A stretch of 35,353 bases of DNA from Woeseiaceae bacterium (lineage in GTDB: Bacteria > Pseudomonadota > Gammaproteobacteria > Steroidobacterales > Woeseiaceae): the NCBI GenBank assembly GCA_024640315.1, contig JAHEFF010000034.1, positions 1 through 35,353 of the forward strand, read 5' to 3'. Shown here piece after piece: positions 8,937 to 15,965 of the stretch. A program made the position numbers and the translations under genes. Position 1 is the stretch's first letter, and each line of letters opens with the position of its first letter. The notes beneath the pieces are model-generated. The model had not been told where the DNA came from. It did not search any database and was given only the letters and a program-made list of their open reading frames with translations.

Positions 8937-9118
8937 CGGGGCACAACCTGTAGCGTGTAGGGATTAAAAAATTTAATAAAAACAACCATTTACATTTACT
9001 TCGGGCCGCGACCGGGCGGCAGAAGCGGCAGATTCCGCAGAAAAAAAATGGCCCGGCTCCTGTCAACGCAAGCCATCGCCAGGCGTTAAATAGTCATGAT
9101 TCCTGGAAGGGAGTCAAG
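8937..9118. promoter_or_regulatory. Divergent intergenic region between priA and the sigma-factor operon
   Basis: These 182 bases separate the leftward priA gene from the rightward leader ORF and sigma gene, so promoters for both must lie here. An A/T-rich tract at about 8964-9000 stands out from the GC-rich surroundings and could serve as an UP element or melting region. I could not assign convincing -35/-10 pairs on either strand. A strong ribosome-binding site, GGAAGGGAG (9105-9113), closes the region ahead of the ATG at 9119. Confidence 0.5.
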
Positions 9119-9178
9119 ATGCATAACATGAAAGAGAAGGATCTCATGAAAAGCACCTTCAGGACGGAATTCAAATGA
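9119..9178 (+). CDS. Putative 19-residue leader peptide of the sigma-factor operon
   Basis: An ATG at 9119 opens 19 codons (MHNMKEKDLMKSTFRTEFK), a short basic peptide. It is preceded by the strongest ribosome-binding site in the area (GGAAGGGAG, five bases before the ATG). Its TGA stop overlaps the ATG of the sigma gene in an ATGA junction (9175-9178), the same arrangement seen between the sigma gene and the next gene. This suggests it is translated and couples translation into the sigma gene. There is no run of a single amino acid that would mark a classical attenuator. Expression is inference from position and signals only. Confidence 0.5.
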   Translation: MHNMKEKDLMKSTFRTEFK

Positions 9179-9780
9179 ACGCCTGTGTCGCCAGTTTTGC
9201 GGTATCTTGCAACGCAGAGGACCGGACGGGAGTCAATACGCTGCAAAGCGAGGCCAAGCTCAATCGTTTTTTAGCGGACGTGGAGAAGCGGGCGCTCAGA
9301 ATCGCGGAAATCAATATTCGCGATCGTGATGAAGCGCTCGATCTTGTCCAGGATGCGATGATCAAGCTGGCCCGCAACTATGCTGATCGTCCTGCGTCCG
9401 AATGGACCCCGCTTTTCTACCGCATCTTGCAGAACAGGATCCGCGACTGGCAGAGACGACAGGCCGTGCGGAACCGCGTTATGGTTTGGTTTGGCAAGGG
9501 TAATGAGGATCAGGACTACGATCCCGTTGCCGCGGCGCCGGACCTGGCGGGCAGAGCTCCGGATGAGGAGCTGCAAACTCGCGAAGCGATGCAAAACCTG
9601 GAAGCTGCTATCGCTGAGCTGCCCGCAAGACAGCGTGAAGCGTTTATGTTGCGAATGTTTGAAGGACTCGACGTCGCGGGCACAGCGGTTGCCATGGGGT
9701 GTGGTGAAGGCAGTGTCAAAACACATTATTCCCGTGCAGTGCACAGTCTGCGCGAAACTTTGGGAGAACACTGGCAATGA
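9175..9780 (+). CDS. ECF-type RNA polymerase sigma factor
   Basis: A 201-residue sigma-70 family protein of extracytoplasmic-function type. Region 2 is visible at about residues 35-100 (DLVQDAMIKLARNY, then F-Y-R-I-L-Q-N-R-I-R-D-W) and region 4 at about 145-195 (L-P-A-R-Q-R-E-A-F-M-L-R, ending G-S-V-K-T-H-Y-S-R-A). They are joined by an acidic linker, with no region 1 or 3. It directs RNA polymerase to a specific promoter set, probably an envelope response given the exported products downstream. Residues 1-25 are a non-conserved extension. An AGGACGGA ribosome-binding site precedes the ATG, which overlaps the leader ORF stop. Its own stop overlaps the next start by four bases (ATGA), implying strict co-expression with the putative anti-sigma. 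Confidence 0.92.
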   Translation: MNACVASFAVSCNAEDRTGVNTLQSEAKLNRFLADVEKRALRIAEINIRDRDEALDLVQDAMIKLARNYADRPASEWTPLFYRILQNRIRDWQRRQAVRNRVMVWFGKGNEDQDYDPVAAAPDLAGRAPDEELQTREAMQNLEAAIAELPARQREAFMLRMFEGLDVAGTAVAMGCGEGSVKTHYSRAVHSLRETLGEHWQ

Positions 9781-10169
9781 ATGAGCGGAATGACGTAACC
9801 GCCGAAGACGAATTTGCCGAGAAAGCAAAACAGCTCTTTGACGAAAGTGTCGATGGCCTGGATGGTGAGACCCTTTCGCGGCTGAACCGCAGTAGACATG
9901 CCGCACTGGCCGAGCTTGATAAAGGTCGGGCTGCGTGGATTCGCTGGGCGCCGGCAACGGGCGTCGCGGCGGCAGCCGTGATGGCAGTGATTGTGTGGAC
10001 TGGCGTTCCGGGCGTTGATGATCTGAGTGCTCCTGCAGTGGTAACTGATATGGAGATCCTGCTCACGGAAGACAGTCTCGAAATGCTGGAAGATCTGGAG
10101 TTCTATAGCTGGATTGAGTTCAGTGAAGATACGGATGAAGCGCTGGAGCCTGCCAACAATGTCGGTTGA
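9777..10169 (+). CDS. DUF3619-like single-pass membrane protein, putative anti-sigma factor
   Basis: A 130-residue protein with a cytoplasmic N-terminal segment containing FDESVDGLDGETLSRLNRSR (21-40), which resembles the DUF3619 family. One membrane helix follows (about 57-75), then a short, strongly acidic periplasmic tail (LEMLEDLEFYSWIE, 101-114). In many proteobacteria a sigma factor, a DUF3619 protein and a DUF3106 protein are adjacent, and the same order is seen here. The topology (cytoplasmic domain, one helix, periplasmic tail) is that of a membrane anti-sigma factor; that role is inference. Its start overlaps the sigma gene stop (ATGA), and its end overlaps the next gene by 11 bases. 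Confidence 0.75.
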   Translation: MNERNDVTAEDEFAEKAKQLFDESVDGLDGETLSRLNRSRHAALAELDKGRAAWIRWAPATGVAAAAVMAVIVWTGVPGVDDLSAPAVVTDMEILLTEDSLEMLEDLEFYSWIEFSEDTDEALEPANNVG

Positions 10170-10428
10170 GATCGAACATGCAGACACGCTGCTAAAACTG
10201 GTAGTGATCCTGGGTGTATTGGCGGGCAGTGGCGTGGTGTTGGCGGATGAAGAGCCGGCGCCTGACCTCGAATTTCTCGAGTACCTTGGCAGCTGGGAAG
10301 ACTCGGACGAAGACTGGGTGCTCCTGGCCGCAGAGGTAGTCGAACAGAAAGAGATCGAAGATAAGGATGAAGCGAACGTTCCCGCTCCTGACGGAAAAAA
10401 ATTGGCGGAGATGGCCGATGAAAACTAA
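10159..10428 (+). CDS. Small acidic exported protein of the sigma/DUF3106 operon
   Basis: An 89-residue protein, start ATG 10159, with a signal peptide (core LLKLVVILGVLAGSG, probable cleavage V-L-A/D-E-E). The mature part is extremely acidic: the segment FLEYLGSWEDSDEDWVLL echoes the EDLEFYSWIE motif of the preceding protein, suggesting a shared structural element. An in-frame ATG at 10135 is a possible longer start; the open frame upstream of that begins with TTG and is unlikely. It overlaps its upstream neighbour by 11 bases and its downstream neighbour by 11. I know of no established function. The acid/base contrast with the next product suggests that the two may bind in the periplasm (inference). 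Confidence 0.75.
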   Translation: MSVEIEHADTLLKLVVILGVLAGSGVVLADEEPAPDLEFLEYLGSWEDSDEDWVLLAAEVVEQKEIEDKDEANVPAPDGKKLAEMADEN

Positions 10429-10918
10429 ATATCTGATTGTATTGCTTGTTGCGTCGTTGCTAGGGCTTGGCAGTGTTGCGATGGCGCAGGATGACGACCA
10501 GACCTGGGATAATCTGACTGAAGAGCAGCAGCGCTTGCTGGAGCCCTATGCCGAAGATTGGTCGACGCTTTCGCCCGAACGGCGAGAGCGACTCGCAGAA
10601 GGCGCGCGTCGTTATGCTGATATGGATCCGGACCAACGCGCCCAGGCTCGCGACCGGTTTGATAACTGGCGCGAATTGAATGACGAGCAGCGCGAAGCGA
10701 TTCGTGATCGTTACCAGCAGTTTCAAAATTTGCCGCCACGAGAGAAGGCACGTATCCGTGACAATTTCCGGCGTTTTCGCGAGTTGCCTCCCGACCGGCG
10801 CCAGCAGTTGCGCGACCGGTTCCGTGACATGACACCCGATCAAAGACAGAAGGTCAGGGATCGCCTGCGACAAAGGCAGCAACAGGTCAGGCCGAGAAGC
10901 AGCGACAGACCCAATTAG
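10418..10918 (+). CDS. DUF3106-domain exported repeat protein
   Basis: A 166-residue protein with a signal peptide (1-23, cleavage A-M-A/Q-D-D) and a mature part rich in Arg, Gln, Asp and Glu. It contains seven units of the form [LM]-x-P/D-[DE]-x-R-x-x-x-[RA], starting at residues 33, 51, 69, 87, 105, 123 and 138: an exact 18-residue period broken only at the last unit (15). The helix-forming pattern resembles the L-T-x-x-Q motifs of the Spy/CpxP periplasmic chaperones, though the family is different. The start ATG at 10418 has a GGAG site seven bases upstream; an in-frame alternative at 10367 lies inside the previous gene and would bury the signal peptide. It is the last gene before a terminator. 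Confidence 0.85.
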   Translation: MKTKYLIVLLVASLLGLGSVAMAQDDDQTWDNLTEEQQRLLEPYAEDWSTLSPERRERLAEGARRYADMDPDQRAQARDRFDNWRELNDEQREAIRDRYQQFQNLPPREKARIRDNFRRFRELPPDRRQQLRDRFRDMTPDQRQKVRDRLRQRQQQVRPRSSDRPN

Positions 10919-10920
10919 AA

Positions 10921-10949
10921 AAGGGCCCCTTATGGGGCCTTTCCTTTTT
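10921..10949 (+). terminator. Intrinsic terminator of the sigma/DUF3106 operon
   Basis: A 9-bp stem (AAGGGCCCC 10921-10929 with GGGGCCTTT 10934-10942, one G-T wobble) with loop TTAT is followed by TTTTT at 10945-10949. It begins two bases after the DUF3106 stop codon, so it ends the operon. Confidence 0.9.
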
Positions 10950-11056
10950 GTCATTCAAGTATCACACGCAAATGGCAAGCTTTGCGGTACGGGAACTCGC
11001 CTTGATTTCCGCTATGGGTTCGGCAATATAGGTCAGGAAGCGGCCCGGAGTATTGA

Positions 11057-11719
11057 ATGCTGTACGGAATTGCGTCGGACATCTCGCAACAGGTCCTCAG
11101 AACGGACGTGGCTGGCATGCCACTTGAATGGATCGACTATCGCGAGGCAGTGAGGCTCTATCATAATGATCAGGTTGCCTACGCCTGCGGTACGCGGCTT
11201 TACACGGTATTTGGCGGATACAGTGCAATTGACGGACGACGCAGCCAGGTCGACGTCAGCTCTATCATCGCAACTGTAGGCACGGGCCGCGGGCTCGCAT
11301 TTGTACGCGACAAGTATATTCCACCTTTGAACAACAGGACGCTTTTCAAACGAGATGCCAATCTCTGTCTTTATTGCGCCCTGCAATTTCCAAGCCGCGA
11401 CCTGACCCGGGATCACATTACGCCACTTTCCCAGGGTGGCCTGGACACCTGGAACAACGTCGCCACGGCTTGTCGACGCTGCAATAACCACAAAGGCGGG
11501 CGCACACCGGAGCAGGCCGCGATGCAACTCATAGCGGTGCCGTTCACACCAACGTACGCAGAGTATATTTATCTGAAAGGCCGTAGCGTTCTTGCAGACC
11601 AGATGCAGTACCTGCTGGCGCACATTCCGCGTTCGAGCCCACTGCATGCCCGATTGACGGGGCACCTGACAGACCAGCCTGATCACACGCCGAACTTTGC
11701 CGGAGCGTCACATTCCTAG
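11057..11719 (+). CDS. HNH endonuclease family protein
   Basis: A 220-residue protein with an HNH nuclease domain at about 95-155. Zinc-binding pairs C-L-Y-C (104-107) and C-R-R-C (139-142) frame the catalytic pattern D-H-I-T-P (119-123), W-N-N (132-134) and N-N-H-K-G-G (143-148). The N-terminal part (about 12-55, VLRTDVAGMPLEWIDYREAV) is typical of the chromosomal, non-mobile HNH proteins widespread in proteobacteria. No intron, phage or restriction partner is nearby. The function of this subfamily is not established. The stand-alone 5'-3' exonuclease gene begins 15 bases after its stop, so the two are probably co-transcribed. A weak CGGAG precedes the ATG. Confidence 0.88.
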   Translation: MLYGIASDISQQVLRTDVAGMPLEWIDYREAVRLYHNDQVAYACGTRLYTVFGGYSAIDGRRSQVDVSSIIATVGTGRGLAFVRDKYIPPLNNRTLFKRDANLCLYCALQFPSRDLTRDHITPLSQGGLDTWNNVATACRRCNNHKGGRTPEQAAMQLIAVPFTPTYAEYIYLKGRSVLADQMQYLLAHIPRSSPLHARLTGHLTDQPDHTPNFAGASHS

Positions 11720-11734
11720 TATCGTCGGGCGGCG

Positions 11735-12622
11735 ATGCAATACCTCATAGACGCCAGCGTTTACGTATTCCGGGCCTACTACTCCATGCCCGACGACATG
11801 GTCGACGACGACGGCAACCCGATCAACGCGCTTTATGGATTTTGTCGCTTCATCGGTGACTTCATGGAGCAGGTCAGGCCTGAACACGTTGCTGTGTTAT
11901 TTGATGAGAGCCTGGCAGGTTCGTTTCGTACGGAAATCTACCCGGAGTACAAAGCGAATCGCGATCCGGCGCCACCGGAACTCAAGCGGCAGTTCCAGCA
12001 ATGCCGTCGATTTGTACGTGCATTCGGCTTGCTGGAGTGCGCGCATCCGGGTTTTGAGGCGGATGATCTGATCGGTACGCTGGCCATCCAGGGTCGTGCC
12101 GACGGAATACCATCGACAATCGTTTCGCGCGACAAGGATTTGGCACAGTTGGTGACGAAGCAGGACGTATTCTGGGATTTCGCCGGAAAAGGAAAACTGA
12201 CCTACGACCAGATTCCCCACAATTTCGGCGTCTGGCCCGAACAGATCGCAGATTTTCTTGCCCTGGCCGGCGACGCTGTCGACAACATCAAAGGCGTGCC
12301 GGGTGTCGGGAAGAAGACCGCGATTGCGCTCCTGCAGCACTTCGGTTCGCTCGACGATATCTACTCCAACCTTGATACGGTGCATGAGGTGAATGTGCGC
12401 GGTGCGAAAACGCTGGGGCTAAAGCTCGAAACCCACAAAGATGACGCGATGCTGGCGAGGAGGCTGACAGGTATCGCCTGTGATGCGCCGGTAGTGCGAC
12501 CTGAAACCGGATTAAGGCCCACCACGCCCAATCTGGGTGCGATTAACGCTTTATTCGATGAAGCTGGCATCGGCATGGCTCTGCGGCGACAGGCTGAGCG
12601 TGTATCCGACCTGATGCCCTGA
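11735..12622 (+). CDS. Stand-alone 5'-3' exonuclease (PolA N-terminal/ExoIX-like flap endonuclease)
   Basis: A 295-residue FEN-family nuclease like the N-terminal domain of DNA polymerase I, with no polymerase part. Metal-binding acidic residues are present: Asp6, Asp57, the cluster F-E-A-D-D (107-111), S-R-D-K-D (131-135) and G-D-A-V-D-N (179-184). The last overlaps the helix-hairpin-helix DNA-binding segment G-V-P-G-V-G-K-K-T (187-195). All catalytic positions that distinguish active enzymes seem intact, so it is likely an active nuclease for flaps or RNA primers. E. coli Xni is the nearest known stand-alone relative in function. It follows the HNH gene by 15 bases; 49 bases and a separate promoter-like element lie before the next gene. 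Confidence 0.9.
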   Translation: MQYLIDASVYVFRAYYSMPDDMVDDDGNPINALYGFCRFIGDFMEQVRPEHVAVLFDESLAGSFRTEIYPEYKANRDPAPPELKRQFQQCRRFVRAFGLLECAHPGFEADDLIGTLAIQGRADGIPSTIVSRDKDLAQLVTKQDVFWDFAGKGKLTYDQIPHNFGVWPEQIADFLALAGDAVDNIKGVPGVGKKTAIALLQHFGSLDDIYSNLDTVHEVNVRGAKTLGLKLETHKDDAMLARRLTGIACDAPVVRPETGLRPTTPNLGAINALFDEAGIGMALRRQAERVSDLMP

Positions 12623-12644
12623 GGGCTTGCCGGTCAGATCGTTT

Positions 12645-12669
12645 CCCTGATACTTATCTATAATCAGGG
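12645..12669 (+). promoter_or_regulatory. Inverted repeat enclosing a consensus -10 box just before the fructosamine-kinase-like gene
   Basis: CCCTGAT (12645-12651) and ATCAGGG (12663-12669) form a perfect 7-bp inverted repeat with an 11-base spacer. The consensus -10 sequence TATAAT (12659-12664) overlaps the spacer and right arm. The start codon follows at 12672, seven bases after the -10 box, so transcription from it would give a leaderless or nearly leaderless mRNA. I see no good -35 box at the right distance. An operator overlapping the promoter is a reasonable reading (inference). Confidence 0.5.
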
Positions 12670-12671
12670 GT

Positions 12672-13541
12672 ATGCCCCAATGGCAGCATCTCTTTTCGGC
12701 GCTTCGCGACCAGGATATCAACGTGTCCGGCAACGACATGCCGCGTCCCGTTGGTGGTGGCGATATCAGCTCTGCATGGCGCGTCCGGACTGACGATCAT
12801 CCTGTTTTTCTCAAAACCGGCCCGGCGTCATCCTACGAAATGTTTCTCGCCGAATCCGAGGGGCTCAAAGCGCTTGATCGGGCGGGCGCGATTCGCGTTC
12901 CGAAAGTCATCGGTTGTGTCTGCTCCGGTAAAGACAGCCTGCTGGCGCTGGAGTGGATTGAGTTCGAACCTGGTAACTCGTCCACGGAACAGCTGCTCGG
13001 CAAGCAGCTTGCCCTCCAGCACCGATGTCTCGGGGAGCAATTCGGCTGGCATCGCGACAATACGCTTGGCTCGACGCCACAGCACAACGCGTGGAACGAT
13101 GACTGGGTCAGTTTCTTTGCTGAACACAGGCTGGGCTTTCAACTGGAGCTGGCGGCAAAAAACGGCTTTGCCGGGAATCTGCAACCTGAAGGTCGACAGC
13201 TGCTCGACAAACTGGGTTACTTCTTCAGTGACTACTGGCCCGAGCCGTCTCTGTTACATGGTGATCTGTGGGGCGGCAACTGGGCCTCATCGGACGGCCG
13301 GCCTGTCGTCTTCGATCCTGCCGTTTACTATGGCGACAGGGAGTCCGACATTGCAATGACCAAACTCTTCGGCGGGTTCGGTCGCGAATTTTACGCGGCT
13401 TATGAAAAGGAATGGCCGACCACATCCGGCAGCGAAAAGCGGGTACGGTTGTACCAGCTTTATCATGTTTTGAATCATCTGAATTTGTTTGGTGCAGCCT
13501 ACCTGGCGAGAGCGCAGGGTCTGATACGCGAGCTTCTCTAG
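12672..13541 (+). CDS. Fructosamine kinase family protein
   Basis: A 289-residue protein with the aminoglycoside-phosphotransferase-like kinase fold of fructosamine-3-kinases. Visible are a nucleotide-binding segment with F-L-K-T (near 46), the family motif D-N-T-L-G-S-T-P-Q near 135-143, the catalytic loop L-L-H-G-D-L-W-G-G-N-W (near 194-204) and the metal-binding V-F-D-P-A-V-Y-Y-G-D-R-E-S-D (near 213-226). Known members phosphorylate glycated amines so that sugar adducts on proteins fall off; bacterial members are often called YniA-like. No proper ribosome-binding site is present because GGGG abuts the ATG. Its 3' end meets the leftward VOC gene with only 3 bases between stop codons. Confidence 0.92.
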   Translation: MPQWQHLFSALRDQDINVSGNDMPRPVGGGDISSAWRVRTDDHPVFLKTGPASSYEMFLAESEGLKALDRAGAIRVPKVIGCVCSGKDSLLALEWIEFEPGNSSTEQLLGKQLALQHRCLGEQFGWHRDNTLGSTPQHNAWNDDWVSFFAEHRLGFQLELAAKNGFAGNLQPEGRQLLDKLGYFFSDYWPEPSLLHGDLWGGNWASSDGRPVVFDPAVYYGDRESDIAMTKLFGGFGREFYAAYEKEWPTTSGSEKRVRLYQLYHVLNHLNLFGAAYLARAQGLIRELL

Positions 13542-13544
13542 GGA

Positions 13545-14297
13545 CTACGCAGGAGGCTCATCACTTTCCTCGACCTCATAGAGTTCGCCCAGGAAATCTT
13601 CTTCAAAGAGAAACAGTTCTGTGCCTTCCGGCGCTCTTACCGACATGAATGCGCCCTCGAATCCGGGAAACTCCTTGTGCACAAAGCCGTGCTTGGCCAG
13701 TGCAATCCAGACTGCTTCTTTATTTTCACATCGAAAGCACAACGACGGCCCGGACAGCGCAATGCTTTCACTCAGGCCCAGCGATATGCCGCCTGCCTTG
13801 AAGCGCATATGTGTAGTGGGTTCCTCGCGCATGCGCAGCAGTTTCGGTGCGAGTGGCGCCCAGAACAACCCGGCGCGTACCGTGTCTTTGACGGGAAGTG
13901 TTACTTCGAACCAGCGACCGCACAGCGAGTTGGCCTCGTCCTCGTCCGGCCGCGAAAACGTCCTGGCCTCGATCATCGAAATTAGATGGCCGTCCTTGCA
14001 AGAAAAGGCGAGTTCGTTAAAGGAGTCTTCGCCCAATTGCATTTGACTGAAGTCAAATCCACTGTCCGACATCGATCTTGCTTGTTTGGCAACGTCCTGG
14101 TGAACGAACGTAAGTGTCGGACCGCCCATCTCGCGATCATGAAGACCGATACAAAGCTCGCCGTCGCTGACAACTGCGTACTTGTGTGACCACATGTCGC
14201 CGACTTCGAGCTCGTGAAAACCCAGGAGCTTGTAAAAGCCGAGTGAGTCGAGGATGTCAGGGGCCGGAACGCTGAATTCCAGGAAACGGCCTAACAT
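13545..14297 (-). CDS. VOC (glyoxalase/bleomycin-resistance fold) protein
   Basis: A 250-residue protein with two vicinal-oxygen-chelate modules: about 3-115 (starting FLEFSVPAPDILDSLGFYKLLGF) and about 125-235 (starting RWFEVTLPV). It ends in an acidic tail. VOC proteins include glyoxalases, dioxygenases and binding proteins. Metal ligands are not obvious by eye, so no reaction can be assigned. The start overlaps the 3' end of hemH by 7 bases, so it is translated from the same message as ferrochelatase. Whether this links it to heme is unknown. Confidence 0.75.
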   Translation of the reverse strand: MLGRFLEFSVPAPDILDSLGFYKLLGFHELEVGDMWSHKYAVVSDGELCIGLHDREMGGPTLTFVHQDVAKQARSMSDSGFDFSQMQLGEDSFNELAFSCKDGHLISMIEARTFSRPDEDEANSLCGRWFEVTLPVKDTVRAGLFWAPLAPKLLRMREEPTTHMRFKAGGISLGLSESIALSGPSLCFRCENKEAVWIALAKHGFVHKEFPGFEGAFMSVRAPEGTELFLFEEDFLGELYEVEESDEPPA

Positions 14298-15403
14298 GTT
14301 GCTCCCATGTCGCGGGCGCGCTGCAGGCTTTTCTCGAGTTTCTGGGAGGTTTCCGAGAGACTCCAGTCCGGATTTGCCTCTGGCCAGCCGGCAACGTTCT
14401 TTTCTATCGTACGACTGAGAAATGAAACGTGATCATCGCGGGCATTTAACGCCGGTATATAGCGCAGGTCGCCGCCACCAGCTGACCTGAACAATGCCGC
14501 GTTTTCCATCGCGATTTCCTCGAGTGTTTCGAGGCAATCGACCGCGAAGCCGGGACAAACAACGTCAATCAGCCCGGCCCTGTCCCGTCCCCATTGTTCC
14601 AGTGTTTCATCGGTATAGGGCCTCAGCCACTCCTCACGGCCGACGCGTGACTGGAAGCTCAACTGCCACTCTTCAGCGTCCAGTTCGAGCGCCTCGGCTA
14701 CCAGCCGGGCAGTCTTATGGCATTGACAGTGATAAGGATCGCCGCTCATGAGCGTTCTTTTGGGCACACCGTGAAAGGACATCAGGAGGCGCTCACCGCG
14801 CCCATGCATATCCCAGTGATCCCGGATGCTGGCCGCCAGCGCCGCTATATAGCCGGCTGAATCGTGATAGTGGTTGATGAATCTCAACTCGGGCACCCAG
14901 CGACGCTTCGACAGCTGCCTGGCGACGGCCTCAAACACGGTACCCGTCGTCGTCCCGGAATATTGCGGATAAAGTGGCAGGACCACGATTCGACGAACGC
15001 AGGCATCGTACATATTCTGCAGTGCCGACTCGATCGACGGTTGCCCGTACGACATACCAAGTTCGACATTAACAGCGCCGGAAAGCCGTGCGGAGAGTTT
15101 CTGCTGCACACCCTCCGTAATGTCCCGCGAATGCAGAAGTAATGGTGAACCCTGCTCGGTCCAGATCTTTTGATAGGCCTTGGCCGACCGGGCGGGCCTG
15201 ACCCGCAGAATATAGCCGTGCAGAATCGCCCACCAGATTGGTCGTGGCAGCTCGACGACGCGCGGATCGGACAGGAACTCGGCCAGGTAGCGGCGCACGG
15301 CACCGGGCGATGGATCGTCAGGCGTGCCAAGATTGACCAACAGGACTCCCAGTGACTCGGGAAGCCCGTGTTCGTATTCAGGTGCTGAGTCGAATTGCGG
15401 CAT
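14291..15403 (-). CDS. hemH: Ferrochelatase
   Basis: A 370-residue enzyme that inserts Fe2+ into protoporphyrin IX, the last step of protoheme synthesis, at the inner-membrane face. Hallmarks are G-V-L-L-V-N-L-G-T-P near the N terminus, P-L-Y-P-Q-Y-S-G-T-T-T-G in the middle, the catalytic His in M-S-F-H-G-V-P, and the conserved Glu in D-C-L-E-T-L-E-E-I. Extra cysteines occur in the G-D-P-Y-H-C-Q-C-H-K segment usual for gammaproteobacterial enzymes. The open frame continues to 15478, but the ATG at 15403 fits the family N terminus better and leaves a 106-base divergent spacer to the next gene. It is followed by, and overlaps, the VOC gene. Confidence 0.95.
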   Translation of the reverse strand: MPQFDSAPEYEHGLPESLGVLLVNLGTPDDPSPGAVRRYLAEFLSDPRVVELPRPIWWAILHGYILRVRPARSAKAYQKIWTEQGSPLLLHSRDITEGVQQKLSARLSGAVNVELGMSYGQPSIESALQNMYDACVRRIVVLPLYPQYSGTTTGTVFEAVARQLSKRRWVPELRFINHYHDSAGYIAALAASIRDHWDMHGRGERLLMSFHGVPKRTLMSGDPYHCQCHKTARLVAEALELDAEEWQLSFQSRVGREEWLRPYTDETLEQWGRDRAGLIDVVCPGFAVDCLETLEEIAMENAALFRSAGGGDLRYIPALNARDDHVSFLSRTIEKNVAGWPEANPDWSLSETSQKLEKSLQRARDMGATC

Positions 15404-15509
15404 AAGATTTGGCACACACAACGTGCGTAAGTATCTGACGAACAGTACTAAATCGCCCGGACCAGCGCCACTTATCAAGTATCATTCCCGAAACACCGAG
15501 GACGCATAC

Positions 15510-15965
15510 ATGCACAGCAAATCACCGGAATCGAATCTGACGGGACCACATGATCGATGGTCGCTCGCACGGGATATCGCGGTGCTGCAGGTCAAGCTGG
15601 TCGCGGATGGTCTCCGCGACTTTGTCCTGGTGCCGGTTTCGATGATTGCTGGCCTGATCGGTCTGGTTAGATTCCACGAGTCATCCGGCAGCGAGTTTTA
15701 TGATTTACTCAGGGTCGGCAAAAAAAGCGAGCGTTGGATTAACCTTTTTGCTGCCGTCGATAACTTGCCCGAAGCGGAGGAAGAGCGCATTCATTTTCCC
15801 GATGAGGATATCGATGCGCTGGTTAGTCGGGTTGAATCTTTCGTTGTCGACGAGTACCGGAAGGGCGGCGTCACCAGGCAGGCAAAAGATCACCTGCATC
15901 AGCTTTTGAATTCCGTGAATCGCCGGCGAAAAAAAAAGAATCCTAAAGAACAGCAACCGCAATAA
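15510..15965 (+). CDS. Conserved hypothetical protein with a short hydrophobic segment
   Basis: A 151-residue protein that I do not recognise as a named family. The start ATG at 15510 has GAGGA seven bases upstream; the longer frame from 15324 would run into the hemH gene and is rejected. Residues about 17-60 contain an amphipathic stretch (SLARDIAVLQVKLVADGLRD) followed by a hydrophobic segment (FVLVPVSMIAGLIGLV) that may be membrane-associated. The C terminus is very basic (N-R-R-R-K-K-K). A run of nine A (15929-15937) encodes part of this tail and is a potential slippage site. Its end overlaps the convergent cupin-like gene by 23 bases. Confidence 0.75.
   Translation: MHSKSPESNLTGPHDRWSLARDIAVLQVKLVADGLRDFVLVPVSMIAGLIGLVRFHESSGSEFYDLLRVGKKSERWINLFAAVDNLPEAEEERIHFPDEDIDALVSRVESFVVDEYRKGGVTRQAKDHLHQLLNSVNRRRKKKNPKEQQPQ

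Noticed and set aside
11057..12622. HNH endonuclease plus 5'-3' exonuclease as a possible two-gene defence system
   Set aside because: Both belong to families that are common on gammaproteobacterial chromosomes without defence context. No helicase, ATPase, methylase or mobile element is nearby, and composition matches the surroundings.
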